The notes beneath the pieces are model-generated. The model did not search any database, was not told where the DNA came from, and was given only the letters and a program-made list of their open reading frames with translations. Both the position numbers and the translations under genes were made by a program. Of a stretch of 64,000 bases of DNA, positions 1-10,395 are shown one piece after another (the stretch's first letter is position 1; each line of letters starts with the position of its first letter). The DNA comes from Thamnidium elegans (taxonomy: Eukaryota; Mucoromycota; Mucoromycetes; Mucorales; Mucoraceae), in assembly GCA_025201345.1 (NCBI GenBank), contig JAIXMG010000015.1:1-64000 (forward strand), read 5' to 3'.

Positions 1-985
1 GTTTAAATTTATTATATAATTCTTTAAATTGATTTTCCACTACAGATCTAAAACTTCCAAATACTTTATTATAATGTTCTTCTTGTGCATTTAATGCAAT
101 ACCATTTTCCTTTCTTATTGGATAGAAAAAGTTTTTATCATCTAAATTAATATTTTTATCTTTACATAAGTTCTCAAACTGTTTTATAAATAGAGTATAA
201 CCTCCATCCAATGCTACACAATCTTGTTCTTTAATTTTATTATACAATTTCATATTTAAAAACATACCACCATCAGAGCTATTACCACAAAGTTGACTAT
301 CTGATAAACTTAATACCATTTCATTAATATCCATTAAAAACTTGTGTTCTAATTCCTGATGAGTTTTAATTTGTAAGACCATTTTTTTTTGCGTAGATAT
401 ATCAGGTTTATCATATTCAATTGTAATATCGTGCCCATCGAGCATAGTGGTAATGTTTTTATAATTTTTAGGATTTTTAATTAATGCAGATAATATTCTT
501 ATTTTATATTACTAAACATATTATATAGACAATAATTTACATATTTATTTAAAGATTCATAATTAGTTATCCAAAATTTTTTATAGACAGCATAAAATGA
601 TGAATGTGGCATATATTTCTTAATATTCTTGGATGTAAAACCAGAGGTTAACTGATATAATAATAGTAAACCTTTTTCTATTTCCAAGTAAGGACCAGGA
701 TATTCTCTATGTGTATATAACATTGTTAGAAAAAAGAATACTGAAATATATCCTAATTTATTTGTTAATTCTTTTTTTACCTCTTCTATATTTTTACATT
801 TTTTAGTTCAGTACGATGTTTATATTTGTTTGTAATCTTTTTCCAGTCATAACTTAAGAATTTCCATTCATTTAAAACTAATTTATTGATTTCAATTTTT
901 AAATCTTTTTATATTGTTTTATTTCTTCATTGTTTTTATTTATATATTCATCCATACTTTCTACATCATCACCTATCATTCTGTT
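1..985 (-). pseudogene. Harbinger/PIF-like DDE transposase remnant, runs off left edge
   Basis: Reading leftward from about 985, a broken frame encodes a DDE_Tnp_4-type transposase. The clearest part is 1-500, with LDGHDI, DGGYTLF and a PIRKENG..LNAQEEHYNK..FGSFR block, which I match to the catalytic half of PIF/Harbinger transposases. The 499-723 stretch (MLYTHREYPGPYLEIEKG) lies upstream in another frame. The break falls in a short T run near 502-505, where one extra base would rejoin the frames. More stops lie between 723 and 985, where an MIGDDVESMDEYIN start can be read. The C-terminus is outside the window. In a live element this enzyme cuts and joins transposon ends. Here it looks decayed. 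Family assignment is from remembered motifs, not from a search. Confidence 0.6.
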
Positions 986-2535
986 TTTTTATTTATCTCT
1001 TAATTCAATTTTGATATATTAATAATATAAAAATAAAAGCTGTTTTATTTATATAACTATATTATATTCTTTCACTTGATAATCACATGATAATTATATA
1101 AATAAATTAGAATTTACTATACGACTATTACATGATTTATATTTTGAATTTAATATTTATTTTATATATAATTAACTCTATGTCAAATACTATATTAATC
1201 AATTATTACTGTTTAGTCTTCTTAGGAGAAAGCATTATAGGGAAACCCTGTTATTGAAAAGATACGTTTTAATCTAGTATTCTTTTCTTTTAGTTTATGA
1301 TATAAGTATTCAAACATTGAGAAACGATCCATAAATATGAAATCATTAGAATTATATGATAAAGAAAATATAATTCAAGGGATCTTTATATTTATAAGTA
1401 AGAAACCGATATGTAGAATGTAAAATATAGCTAAAAGATGAGATAGACTTATTTATAAAGTAAAATTACGTGGTATTTATATTCAAAGATATAAAAAAGG
1501 ATATCCTTCGAATCTTGTAAGATAAATTTGATATTAGGAATAAATTTGTGTAATGATAAGGTAACTATAAGTAGATATAGCTAGGTTATCATTGAAGGAG
1601 ACGAAGGAGGTATCGCTAATCTGAGTTATGGACGAATAAATAACCAATTTAAATTACAAAAGAATGTGTAAATTGATATTACAAGTGTAACAAAAGATGA
1701 TTGATAGAATATAAGTTTATTAAAAGAAAATAATAAACGTATAAGGAATAATAAGGATATTAAACAGATATAAACTCTGAAATTGTATTTATATCTGTTG
1801 TCCAAGTATTTATAATGATGTGTGAGAATGTTATTCATTCTGAATATATAAGTTGCTATGTAATCTTAGATATAATTCCCTTGAGTCGTTATAATTTGTT
1901 CTATTTGATTCCAAGATGATGTAAAATGTACACTTTCTAAACTAAGTGCGTTGTTTTTGTTCTAGTTGATTAATAAAGTTTATCAATTGATGGTTTTACA
2001 AACAGAAATGATTAAAAGGTCTTGTAAAATAAATAAATAGATGGAGTAACATATCTGATGGTATATGAAGGATAACCTTTGAATAATAATGTAATAAATT
2101 GATGGATAAAAGATAATAAAGGTAAAATTAGTAGAAAATGTAACAGAAAATGATATTTGAAATAGTAATTAATAATCTAAAGTAGAAATGGATGATAAAA
2201 TAAATGATAGATTAAACTCAAAGTAAAAAGTAATGAAATATGTAGCTGTATAACTGAAATAAATGGAATGGTGTGATAATAAACGAGGCAGTAGATACAC
2301 TATTTTTATAAAGAGCAGACTGTAGTGATCTTAAATAGTATGATGCTTTCGATTTGGATTCGTAACATTGTCTTATACGATTTTTAATAAGATTGAAGAG
2401 TAAATGAAATTTAAAGATAAAGATAATAGTGTTTGAGTATATTAAAATAGTCGAGCATTTAATTCTAGATGTATATCATTGTGTTAGATATAATTTGAAG
2501 TGTTTGTCATTATTCGCTAGTCCCTTACCCAAAAA
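986..2535. other. AT-rich stretch with no recognisable gene
   Basis: Both strands are dense in stop codons and only random short ORFs occur. No terminal repeats, RNA gene or known motif was recognised. It may be old, mutated transposon DNA, but nothing in the sequence proves that. Confidence 0.4.
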
Positions 2536-2537
2536 TC

Positions 2538-2698
2538 ATTGCAGTGTTTCTAGCTTTTATATTGTAGTGTTTGTAGCTTATATTTTGTAGTGTTTGTAGC
2601 TCATATTAGTAGTGTATGTAGTGAATATATTGTGGTGTCCCTAGCTAATATAATGTAGTGTTTGTAGTTAATATGTTGTGGTGTATGTAGTCTTTATC
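2538..2698. repeat. 23-bp minisatellite, about 7 copies
   Basis: Seven successive imperfect units of about 23 bp follow the pattern ATTGTAGTGTTTGTAGCTTAT. Units differ from each other by 2-6 bases. No ORF is involved. Confidence 0.8.
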
Positions 2699-3210
2699 CC
2701 GCGGTGACTGTGAAAATCGGAATTTCAAAATGTTATGACTACAAATAAATTTTTTTTGGTTTTTTATCCACTTTTTTATTGGTTCTGAGACACTATATTT
2801 TTTGAAGGTCTCACGAAAGGAACCCCAACCTTCAACGCCCTTGGTCCTTTATGGGGCAACTGGGTCGCCGGGTAGGCGATCCCTGTTGGCCTGTTCTATT
2901 TTCCTATCTGCCCTACCTTTTTTTCTACTTATGCTTTTTTTTATTTTTTTTATTTATTTTTCTACTTATGCTTTTTTTTTTTTTTTTTACTTATGCATCT
3001 TTTTTATTTTTCTTATTATTATATTCCTTTACCCTATCTTATTCACTTTCTTATTCTCCTATTCATTTTATCTTATTTCCCCTCTTTTACACCCATTTTC
3101 ATTTTTTACCCCTCCCCATCTCGATTTCACGACCTCATCAATATTACTCCTATGCGCTCCCATAGCTACAATTGCTCCCAGGTCGCTACGCTCCCATTCT
3201 TTAGAGAATT

Positions 3211-3440
3211 ATGAAGGAACTCCCAGAAGCTACGCTCCCTTCTTTCACTTGTTTATATACACCATCTCCCAGAAGCTACGCTCCCTTCTTTCACCCGTTT
3301 ATATAGACCCACTCCCAGAAGCTACGCTCCCTTCTTTCACCCATTTATATACACCCATCTCCCAGAAGCTACGCTCCCATTTTTCACCTGTTTATATATG
3401 AAGTCCCAGATGTTATGCTCCCATTATGCCCTAGTTTATA
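3211..3440. repeat. ~46-bp minisatellite with a TATATAAA core
   Basis: Five to six imperfect units begin with TCCCAGAAGCTACGCTCCC and run through TTTCACCCGTTTATATA. On the minus strand each unit contains a TATATAAA-like box. The ORF spanning 2802-3401 is only the translation of a pyrimidine-rich tract plus this repeat, so I do not call a gene. Confidence 0.75.
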
Positions 3441-3469
3441 TAGTAATGCCTCCATCTTCCACTTATTTC

Positions 3470-3753
3470 CGTATTTTATCCAGAGTAGCTAGTTCTGGAT
3501 CAAGACCAATGTTATTACAATATCTCTTATCTCGCATTAATGTTATTGGATTAAAATTTTTATATTTTAAGTCAGAAGTAGGAACCGTTTTCACTAGAAA
3601 TGTCCGTATTGATTTCGGTGTTTAATAATAATGTATCGGGATGCATTATTATTGAAATATTAGAAGTTTTTATTATTAAGCTTGTTTTTATTCACAATAT
3701 GATTATTTATATGTTTAATATAAATATCAACCTCAAATACGACAGTAAGCGAT
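3470..3753 (-). repeat. Truncated LTR of the Gypsy-E family
   Basis: This is the reverse complement of the first ~275 bp of the Gypsy-E LTR (compare 34442-34716). It ends exactly at the LTR terminus (TGTCGTATT on the minus strand) at 3753. The other end is lost. There is no internal element sequence, so it is a solo or truncated LTR. Confidence 0.8.
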
Positions 3754-3832
3754 ACCTAACTGAGGTTGTTGTGTAATTACCTCAGATATATTTGGAGTGA
3801 TAACTTGCGTTAGTTTTTATGGTTAAATACCA
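3754..3832 (-). repeat. Truncated LTR of the Gypsy-A family
   Basis: This is the reverse complement of roughly the first 80-90 bp of the Gypsy-A LTR (compare 10121-10210). It abuts the Gypsy-E LTR fragment directly. Confidence 0.75.
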
Positions 3833-3833
3833 C

Positions 3834-5018
3834 AATATTGACGGTTATAAAATAAAAGTAAATATCAAAATACAAAAAATAAAATATAATAACAGAAAAT
3901 TATCAGACTTTAAAAAGGTAATGGTTTTTATTATAAGAAAATGTGTGTGTCTTATATACATATTGGATTTAAATAGACGCTTATCATAAGATGTGAAACT
4001 TAGACAGTGTTAGCAAGCCATTCAAATATGAGCAATTTGAATATAGAAATAGTTTCTTCAGAAGGTTAATTATAATAGCAGCGATGCCTATTATCTTTCT
4101 AATTGGCTTCACGGCTAAATAATAACAGATAGAGGCTTGCGGATTATAAATGATGTGATAATTATTTATGTAAACCAGTTATCTTAGTTATTCAATTAGT
4201 ATTAACAGTCTCTAATAAATTTATATTCAATCGATAGAACGCTAAGAGGTATCTGAGTCATATAAGTAGAAATAGTCTAATTGTATATAGATTATGTAAG
4301 TGAATATATGAGAATATGAGTACTTGTATAATCTATGTCTAATTCGATACTGTTACATATATTACGTAGATACAACAGAGATAGCATAAACCGTGCCGTG
4401 GAGGAAAGTGTCCCATTCACCTTCTTGAGTGATAGTTATGGCCGTGTATCATAGATCACTCCTCAGGAAGACATGGTAGTGTGAAGGTCTCACCCGTGGA
4501 ACGTAATTGCTTGGGGGTAGAATAGTCGACCCACTATCGAATGCCTACTCACTACGCTATTTATGATATGAATTGAACTGTGCTAACATATTCTTTTTTA
4601 ATATGTATATCTTAACACTATTGTATCTGGTTGAGGTGTAGTCTTTGAAGAAATGTCAACGGATAAACATTATATATTATCACAGCTGATTTTTCGGTGC
4701 ATTATATCTGGTCATCTGTAAGCGATTGAACTTTTAGAAATATCTGTCTCCGAGGTGTTTAGTTATGGTGTCCTGATTTGCTGGTATGGGTTTTGGTTGC
4801 TGTACTTTGGCTTGTGAATTCAGCGGAATGTTTTTTGAGTCATACATAATTAAAAACAAACAAAATAAAGTTTAATGTCACTGATGATTAGAATAGTTGA
4901 GACATCAAATGAGATAATAAACTATAATAAGCTATGCCAAATTGTTCTTGGCCTTTGATTAGCGAAAATTAACAAAAACAAAAAACATTTTAGTTGTAGC
5001 AATTTATTTATTTCTTTG
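3834..5018. other. Non-coding stretch, nothing recognised
   Basis: No ORF of note and no terminal repeats were seen. A short inverted repeat GAGTGAT..ATCACTC lies at about 4427-4461 within a locally GC-richer patch (about 4390-4550). Its meaning is unknown. Confidence 0.4.
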
Positions 5019-5475
5019 GTTAATTCTTGGTACACCACCATTTATATAAACTATCATACTATATTTACTTTCTCACGTACTCATACGTAATTAAAAAAAA
5101 AAACTTGTTATTTGTTGGTGGTGTACCAGGAATTAGCCTTATTTAATTATCATAATATATTTACTTTCTCACTAATACGTAATTAAAAAAAAAAAAAAAC
5201 GTCATAAAAAAACTATTTTTATTTAAAAGTCTAGTGGGAGTGCGTGGGAGCGCGTCTTTTTTTTATACATATAAACAAATGTCCTTCGAACGTATAAGAA
5301 ACCCAAAAGATTATTTATTTCAGACTATTCCAAGCAAATGGAAAGCAATTGATTTATTTCAATTATATTATAATGTACCTGAATCATTTACTGAAAAAAT
5401 TAATCGATTAAAGAATGATGTAAATGAAGTGGGTTCTATTAAAAAAGCGTATAAAAATGCAGCTGCACGTATTAT
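5019..5475 (+). pseudogene. Truncated inverted copy of the 5' end and promoter of the gene at 23.4-25.3 kb
   Basis: This segment is close to the reverse complement of 25077-25580, apart from an extra ~57 bp in the right copy (about 25497-25553). It holds the upstream region, the start ATG at 5279 and about 65 codons (MSFERIRNPKDYLF...). Similarity stops after ..NAAARII, where the right-hand copy reads on into its Gln-rich part and this copy runs into unrelated sequence (KTNGYRTRHC..) with a stop by 5557. The true start is the internal ATG at 5279, not the in-frame ATG at 5234, because the latter lies in a non-coding leader. It cannot make the full protein. Confidence 0.75.
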
Positions 5476-5559
5476 CAAAACAAATGGATATCGTACAAGA
5501 CATTGTAAAAGAGAAATGCTGGTCTCTTTTTTTTTTCTCTTTTATTTCTTTTTATAAAT

Positions 5560-5881
5560 AAAGATATCATTGCTAAAGATATAAATACTTTATTATTATT
5601 ACGCTTGTTTTATACAAAAAGACGAGAGTTTGTGTTACCAATATATGTAGTTTGCCAGACTTTGCCACGCACCTCATTTTTCTTAAAAAAAAACATCATC
5701 CACTTGTTTTTTTTCAAACTTGCTTCTTTATACAATACATGCTCAATGGAGAAGTACTAGACACTATTAAAACTCATATAAGAATACTTTGGTTAATACT
5801 TGTAACGGATGCAAAAGGACGAATGATTTTTTTTTTTGTTCAAAATAAAATAAAATATAAAAGGGAAAAAGTAAAATACGT
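5560..5881. other. AT-rich spacer, possibly LINE 3' flank
   Basis: No gene was recognised. It lies just downstream (minus strand) of the LINE 3' coding remnant, so it may be LINE 3' UTR, but no poly(A) end can be pointed to. Confidence 0.3.
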
Positions 5882-6147
5882 TAATTAGTTGGTAAATGAA
5901 GCAATCGTTCAATGTGAGAAGTTATTCGTCGAAAGGAGGGTTCAATTTGAGAAAGAGGAAAAGGGGATACGTTTTCCATGCTGACAATGGATAATCCACA
6001 GTTGATATAGAGTAGTGGACACAAATGAGAAATATTTTTTGGTATCGCTGATATTTGTAGGGATCTTTAAATTTTGCAATGAATTATATATATCTTCTAA
6101 CGACAGACCAATATGAGGAAAATATTGCTTTAGAAATTGTTCCAAAA
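5882..6147 (-). pseudogene. LINE (non-LTR retrotransposon) 3' coding remnant
   Basis: The minus frames read EQFLKQYFPHIGLSLEDIYNS and then STTLYQLWIIHCQHGKR, followed after a frame slip by IEPSFRRITSHIERLLHL and a stop. The W..H and RI..HI..L pattern resembles the C-terminal end of fungal LINE ORF2 proteins. It is the continuation of the LINE piece at 22800-23237. Gypsy-C lies between them, flanked by the same 5 bp, CAAAA. The RT core is missing even when the two pieces are put side by side, so the LINE was already internally deleted. Confidence 0.5.
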
Positions 6148-6497
6148 TGTGGAGAAATACTTTGATTTAACACAGAAAAATTAATAAAAACAGGTGAATA
6201 AGATTAAATGTCTAATAACGTTTATTTCTTATTTTAATTGCAAAAATCAATCCCGGTAAAAGGGATTGCTAACTATGATTTCTTATTTATAGTCTTTTGC
6301 AATAGTGGTCACACTATTGTGATTGATCGTTACACGTAGATTTGATCTAGTGATTTTTATAGCCTGAGGATCTTGATTTCTAGATCCTGCGCTTTTTTTA
6401 TATATAAGGTTCATTTTGATACCTAAGGTTTGTTATGCTTTATAATCGATGGTTCATCGATTATTATATATTTTATTTTATGTGTGATTTTACCACA
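6148..6497 (-). repeat. Gypsy-C 3' LTR
   Basis: 350 bp, starting TG and ending CA, and same length as the copy at 22450-22799. I saw no difference on reading. On the minus strand it is preceded by the polypurine tract at about 6498-6512. Confidence 0.93.
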
Positions 6498-6651
6498 TGC
6501 TCCCCCACCAACGTCAGCGTAGCGCGTGATTGTTAAGGGTTTTTTTTTTTTTTTTTTTTTTTTTAGGGATGTTTGCATCACGTGTACTGAAAAAAATGTA
6601 CTCTTTTTTTTTTTTTTTTTAGCAGTTGCTCTGTGCTCCTTTTTTTTTTTT

Positions 6652-8163
6652 TTACTTTCTTTTACTACGTAAATTACGTGTATGACTTTGACTATAACCT
6701 GGTGCAGGTTGCTTTCTTTTGTTCCCATTAGGTTTTGTGCTAGTGTCGACCGTTTTTGTCATTGACTTGCTAACCTTCTTGTTTTGTTTAGAAACGTAAT
6801 CGCTAACCAGTTTAGCTTTACGTTCTTCCTCAAGTTTCTTGAGTTCGTTAACTTTTACCCAATATTTTCGAATGGTTTCAGGATCAGTGAACGCATCAGC
6901 TTTGAGCCATGAGTTGTCTCTTTCTCTGTAACCTACCCAACTTACCAAGTATTCTCTGTCAGTGACGGAACCTCGGTGATCACGAATTTCTTTTACTTCG
7001 TATATTTCATCTTCGATCGCTTTTTCGTCAATAGTTACCACCTTTAATTCAGAAGGGACGTAATCTCTATGTAACATTTCATTCATTTCATCTTTCAACA
7101 CATATGTTCCATATTTGGTTTTAGTGACAACGTGAAATGGTCCATCATATAGAGGAGACAGTTTGGTAGTTCGAGAGGTTAATCGAATCATTACAGTTGT
7201 ACCAATAGGGATGTCTACTAAGTAGTTTTTTTTATCAAATTGTTTTCTTTGTATCTCCATTAATTTATTTGTTCTTTCATGTATAGCCGGGAAGACGATG
7301 TCAGCCATGTAATCGGCTTTTTTTATCAAGTCTTCTACCGTTACCACTTTCTTTGGAAGAGTAGCTTTAACTGCTGGATCGGTGCAATCCTGGATTTTAG
7401 GGAATCTTCGCGCAAACATGAGTGAGAAAGGACTTGATCCTGTTCTGTTACGTATCTTTAAATTACACGCCAATTGGGCAGCAGGTAGAATCATGTCCCA
7501 CTTACTGGTATCATTACCACACATCTTTCTTACTGTGTTTACAATAATTTTTACGGCATTTTCTCCACTGCCATTAGATTGAGGATAGCCAGCAGTGGAG
7601 AACCTATGTGGGATTCCCAGGACGTTTGTAATAGAGTTCATGAGCGTATTTTTATATTCGGCGCCATTATCGCTAGCCAAACATGTGGATGGAAAGGCAT
7701 AGTCACCGAAGATTTGACACAGCGTGTTGGCTATCGTATCACTTTGCTTATTTGGCAAAGCCCGAGCAATTATATATCTGGTACAGATATCTACAACTAT
7801 CAATATATACATGTTGTTTCGGAATGTCAGACTGAATGGTCCAGCCATATCTGTTGCAATATGTGCGAAAGGTTCTGCCGACACAATGGATTTTAACCCA
7901 TGGAAACCCCGACGTACCACATTATGTCGAGCACAATGTATACAGCTAGAAACAATTTGTTGAGCTTCTGCAAAGATCCCTGTCCAATGTAACCCATCAG
8001 CATGTAACCTTTGCACAATACTTTCAGACCCGAAATGGCCAAGGGTATGCACATCGTTTAACAAAGCATGTCTAGACTCGATAGGAGGTGCTATATAGTC
8101 GGTTATGGTATCCTTGAATTTTGGAGAGTTTAATTTTATCGCTAATATATTCAGATTTTTATC
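6652..8163 (-). pseudogene. Gypsy-C integrase and chromodomain piece
   Basis: This is the C-terminal part of the Gypsy-C polyprotein. It has an HHCC zinc domain (HTLGHFGSE..CIHCARHN), an integrase core with ATDMAGPF, ASDNGAEY and GSGENAV supplying D, D and E, and a C-terminal chromodomain (IYEVKEIRDHRG...EYLVSWVGY) that in this class guides integration to chromatin. The frame is open upstream of 8064 to the Merlin-2 border at 8163, where a TGA begins the foreign DNA. A basic tail (NLRSKRK) ends at 6652. Minus-strand A runs at 6541-6563, 6605-6623 and 6639-6652 follow. Confidence 0.9.
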
Positions 8164-8195
8164 GGGTCATTATGTATAAAGGTCTCATATATTTT

Positions 8196-9011
8196 TTAAA
8201 CCAATTTTTCTATCAAAGTTATAAAGTTATCAATCGATGTTTTCTTTATGCTATTAAATGTGTATAAAGGAAAAACAAAATTACTATTAGATACTTTTTT
8301 ATTATTATATATTTTAGAACTAATTTCTAAATTTTTCATGAACCTTGATTTATTTTTATCATAAATTTCATAAATATCATTAATATAATTGTCATCAATT
8401 TGGCTATTACTGTATTTTATATATATATCATTAAATAATTTTAATGTATTTCTATTATTTAGTTTTATTTTGTCAAATACACTATCTTGTTTATTCTTAT
8501 GTATATTTAAATTTAGTTTACTTAGTTTATTTATAACTTTTAAATTTTCGTCGTCTTCATTTAATTTATTATACTTTTTTCTTTTTTTATTTGTATAAGC
8601 TTTGGGATAATTTTCATTACATAATTCTTCTCCCATTTCAACATCACTTAATGTATTTGACTCCTCATATAATTCATCTAATTCATCATCCAAAGTGTTG
8701 CTATTATCTAATTTATTTTTACATATATTACATATGTTATTATACTCATCTTCGTCATAATTTTCACAATCTTTATTTTTACATATATCAGGACAAATAC
8801 ATCCATTTTCATTAATTTCAAATCCACAATCTTCGCATATATTATTATTATTATTATCGTCAATATTAAAATCTAATGTATTTTCTATATTTGTGTTCTT
8901 GCTAATATGATTATATTCTTCATCTTTGTTTTCTTTTGTTTCATAATATATTTCTCGGGAGCACTTATTCTCTATGGTTTCATTATTTTTATTTAAATTT
9001 TTATAGAATAC
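8196..9011 (-). pseudogene. Merlin-2 companion protein, 3' part (split by Merlin-3)
   Basis: This is the C-terminal ~270 codons of the Merlin-2 companion gene. The first ~36 codons lie at 16265-16372 and the duplicated target AAGAAAAT joins the two in frame. It is a diverged homologue of the 299-aa protein of Merlin-3 and Merlin-4. The cysteine cluster ICEDCGFEINENGCICPDIC..DC..NICNIC is almost unchanged, as is the C-terminal block NRNTLKLFNDIYIK..FVFPLYTFNSIKK. The Asn/Asp-rich linkers vary. Very AT-rich codons. No known family recognised. Eight cysteines suggest metal binding. The ATG at 9026 lies inside Merlin-3's terminus and is not the true start. Confidence 0.75.
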
Positions 9012-9040
9012 ATTTTCTTGGGTCATTATGTATTAAGGTC

Positions 9041-9940
9041 TCACATATTTTCTATAACGTGTTTTTCTAATAAATTTATAAAATTGTCAATAGATGATTT
9101 TTTTATGCTATTAAATGTGTATAGTGGAAATACATAATTACTATTATATATTCTATCATTGGAACATATTTTAAAACTAATTTCTAAGTTTTTCATAAAC
9201 CTTGATTTATTTTTATCATAAATTTCATAAATATTATTAATATAGTCTTCCTTAATTTCTTTTTTCATGTGTTTTATATATATATCATTAAATAATTTTA
9301 ATGTATTTCTATTATTTAATTTTATATCTTCAATTAAATGATCTTTTTCATTCTTAGTTATATTAATATAGTTCTTATTTAGTTTATTTATTACTTTTAT
9401 ATTTTCTTCATTCTCATTTAATTTATTATAATTTTTTCTATTTTTACTTGTTTTAGATGAGTTTTCATTATAGAATTCTTCTTCCATTTCAATATCACTT
9501 AAAGTATGTGACTCTTCGCACAGTTCATCTACCTCTTCATCTAATTTATTTTTACATATATTACATATTTCATTATACTCATCTTCGTCATAATTTTCAC
9601 AATCTTCATTTTTACATATATCAGGACAAATACATCCATTTTCATTAATTTCAAATCCACAATCTTCGCATATATCAATTTCTTTACCATCATCTATATC
9701 AATTTCTTTAATATCATCTATATCTAATTCTAATGTATTTATATTATTTAGTCTCTCTTCTAAATGTTTGTTTATTTTATCGTCAATATTATTATTTATT
9801 TTTTCTTTATTTAATGATTTGTAATAAGTATTTTCTTCTTTTAATTTATTAATTCTTTTTTCTAATTTCATAACTTTAGTTACTAAATAAATATACTTTT
9901 GTTTTTTAATTTTAATGTACAAAGAGTTATAAGAAGGCAT
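9041..9940 (-). CDS. Merlin-3 companion protein (coiled coil plus Cys cluster), intact
   Basis: 299 aa, identical on reading to the protein of Merlin-4 (27107-28006). Residues ~10-65 are Lys/Glu-rich with heptad-like spacing (VMKLEKRINKLKEENTYYKS), a likely coiled coil. Residues 91-129 hold eight cysteines (CEDC, CIC, C109, C114, CNIC) in a zinc-ribbon-like layout. Residues ~190-299 are the most conserved part apart from the Cys cluster when compared with Merlin-2. It starts at MPSYNSLY. The TGA stop falls inside the terminal inverted repeat. Function unknown. Because the ORF stays open in an element that lost its transposase, I infer a role in mobilisation or end binding. It could also be a self-interested passenger. 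Confidence 0.8.
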   Translation of the reverse strand: MPSYNSLYIKIKKQKYIYLVTKVMKLEKRINKLKEENTYYKSLNKEKINNNIDDKINKHLEERLNNINTLELDIDDIKEIDIDDGKEIDICEDCGFEINENGCICPDICKNEDCENYDEDEYNEICNICKNKLDEEVDELCEESHTLSDIEMEEEFYNENSSKTSKNRKNYNKLNENEENIKVINKLNKNYINITKNEKDHLIEDIKLNNRNTLKLFNDIYIKHMKKEIKEDYINNIYEIYDKNKSRFMKNLEISFKICSNDRIYNSNYVFPLYTFNSIKKSSIDNFINLLEKHVIENM

Positions 9941-10120
9941 TGTTTAATTTTTATTTATATCTAAATTCAATTTTTGATCTTTTAAAAAGATTTTCCAAAT
10001 ATTATATTTATTCTTTTTTCTCTATTGATGTAATTTAATATATATATTTTATTTATAATATGTTTTTCAATTTTACAAGAAATTAAATTAGTCGGAGCTT
10101 AAATATAATCTGAGACTTAT

Positions 10121-10386
10121 GTGGTATTTAACCATAAAAACTAACGCAAGTTATCACTCCAAATATATCTGAGGTGGTTACACAACAACCTCAGTTAGGT
10201 ATCGCTTACTACCCTGGTTCTTAAACCTAAATTATTCTTACTATAAAAAGGATATTTTACGAGGCAACCTTTTGTTCCCTCTCTTGTTTTTTAGAAGTCA
10301 TTTTTTAATTAATAAAGATCCAAAAGAAGTTTCATCTTATTTTCTGCTGTCTCTTTTTATTTCATAATTCGATACTAAATATCTCA
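10121..10386 (+). repeat. Gypsy-A 5' LTR
   Basis: 266 bp, TGTGGTATTTAAC...AATATCTCA. A CTATAAAAAGG box about 120 bp into it is a likely promoter element. Confidence 0.95.
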
Positions 10387-10395
10387 TTTTTTAAG

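Noticed and set aside
2802..3401. 199-aa ORF and overlapping shorter ORFs
   Set aside because: They translate a pyrimidine-rich tract and a minisatellite. Low complexity in every frame, no start context, no homology pattern.
4427..4461. Inverted repeat GAGTGAT..ATCACTC as a possible MITE or structured RNA
   Set aside because: Seven-base arms only, with no target duplication and no second copy seen.
2805..4495. GGTCTCA motifs at about 2807 and 4490 that resemble the subterminal part of Merlin ends
   Set aside because: The outer GGGTCATTAT or GGATGTAT sequences and 8-bp duplications are missing, so the short matches are probably chance.
9011..9026. ATG at 9026 as the start of an independent 276-aa gene
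   Set aside because: The ATG belongs to the Merlin-3 terminus. The true start is at 16372 on the other side of Merlin-3.
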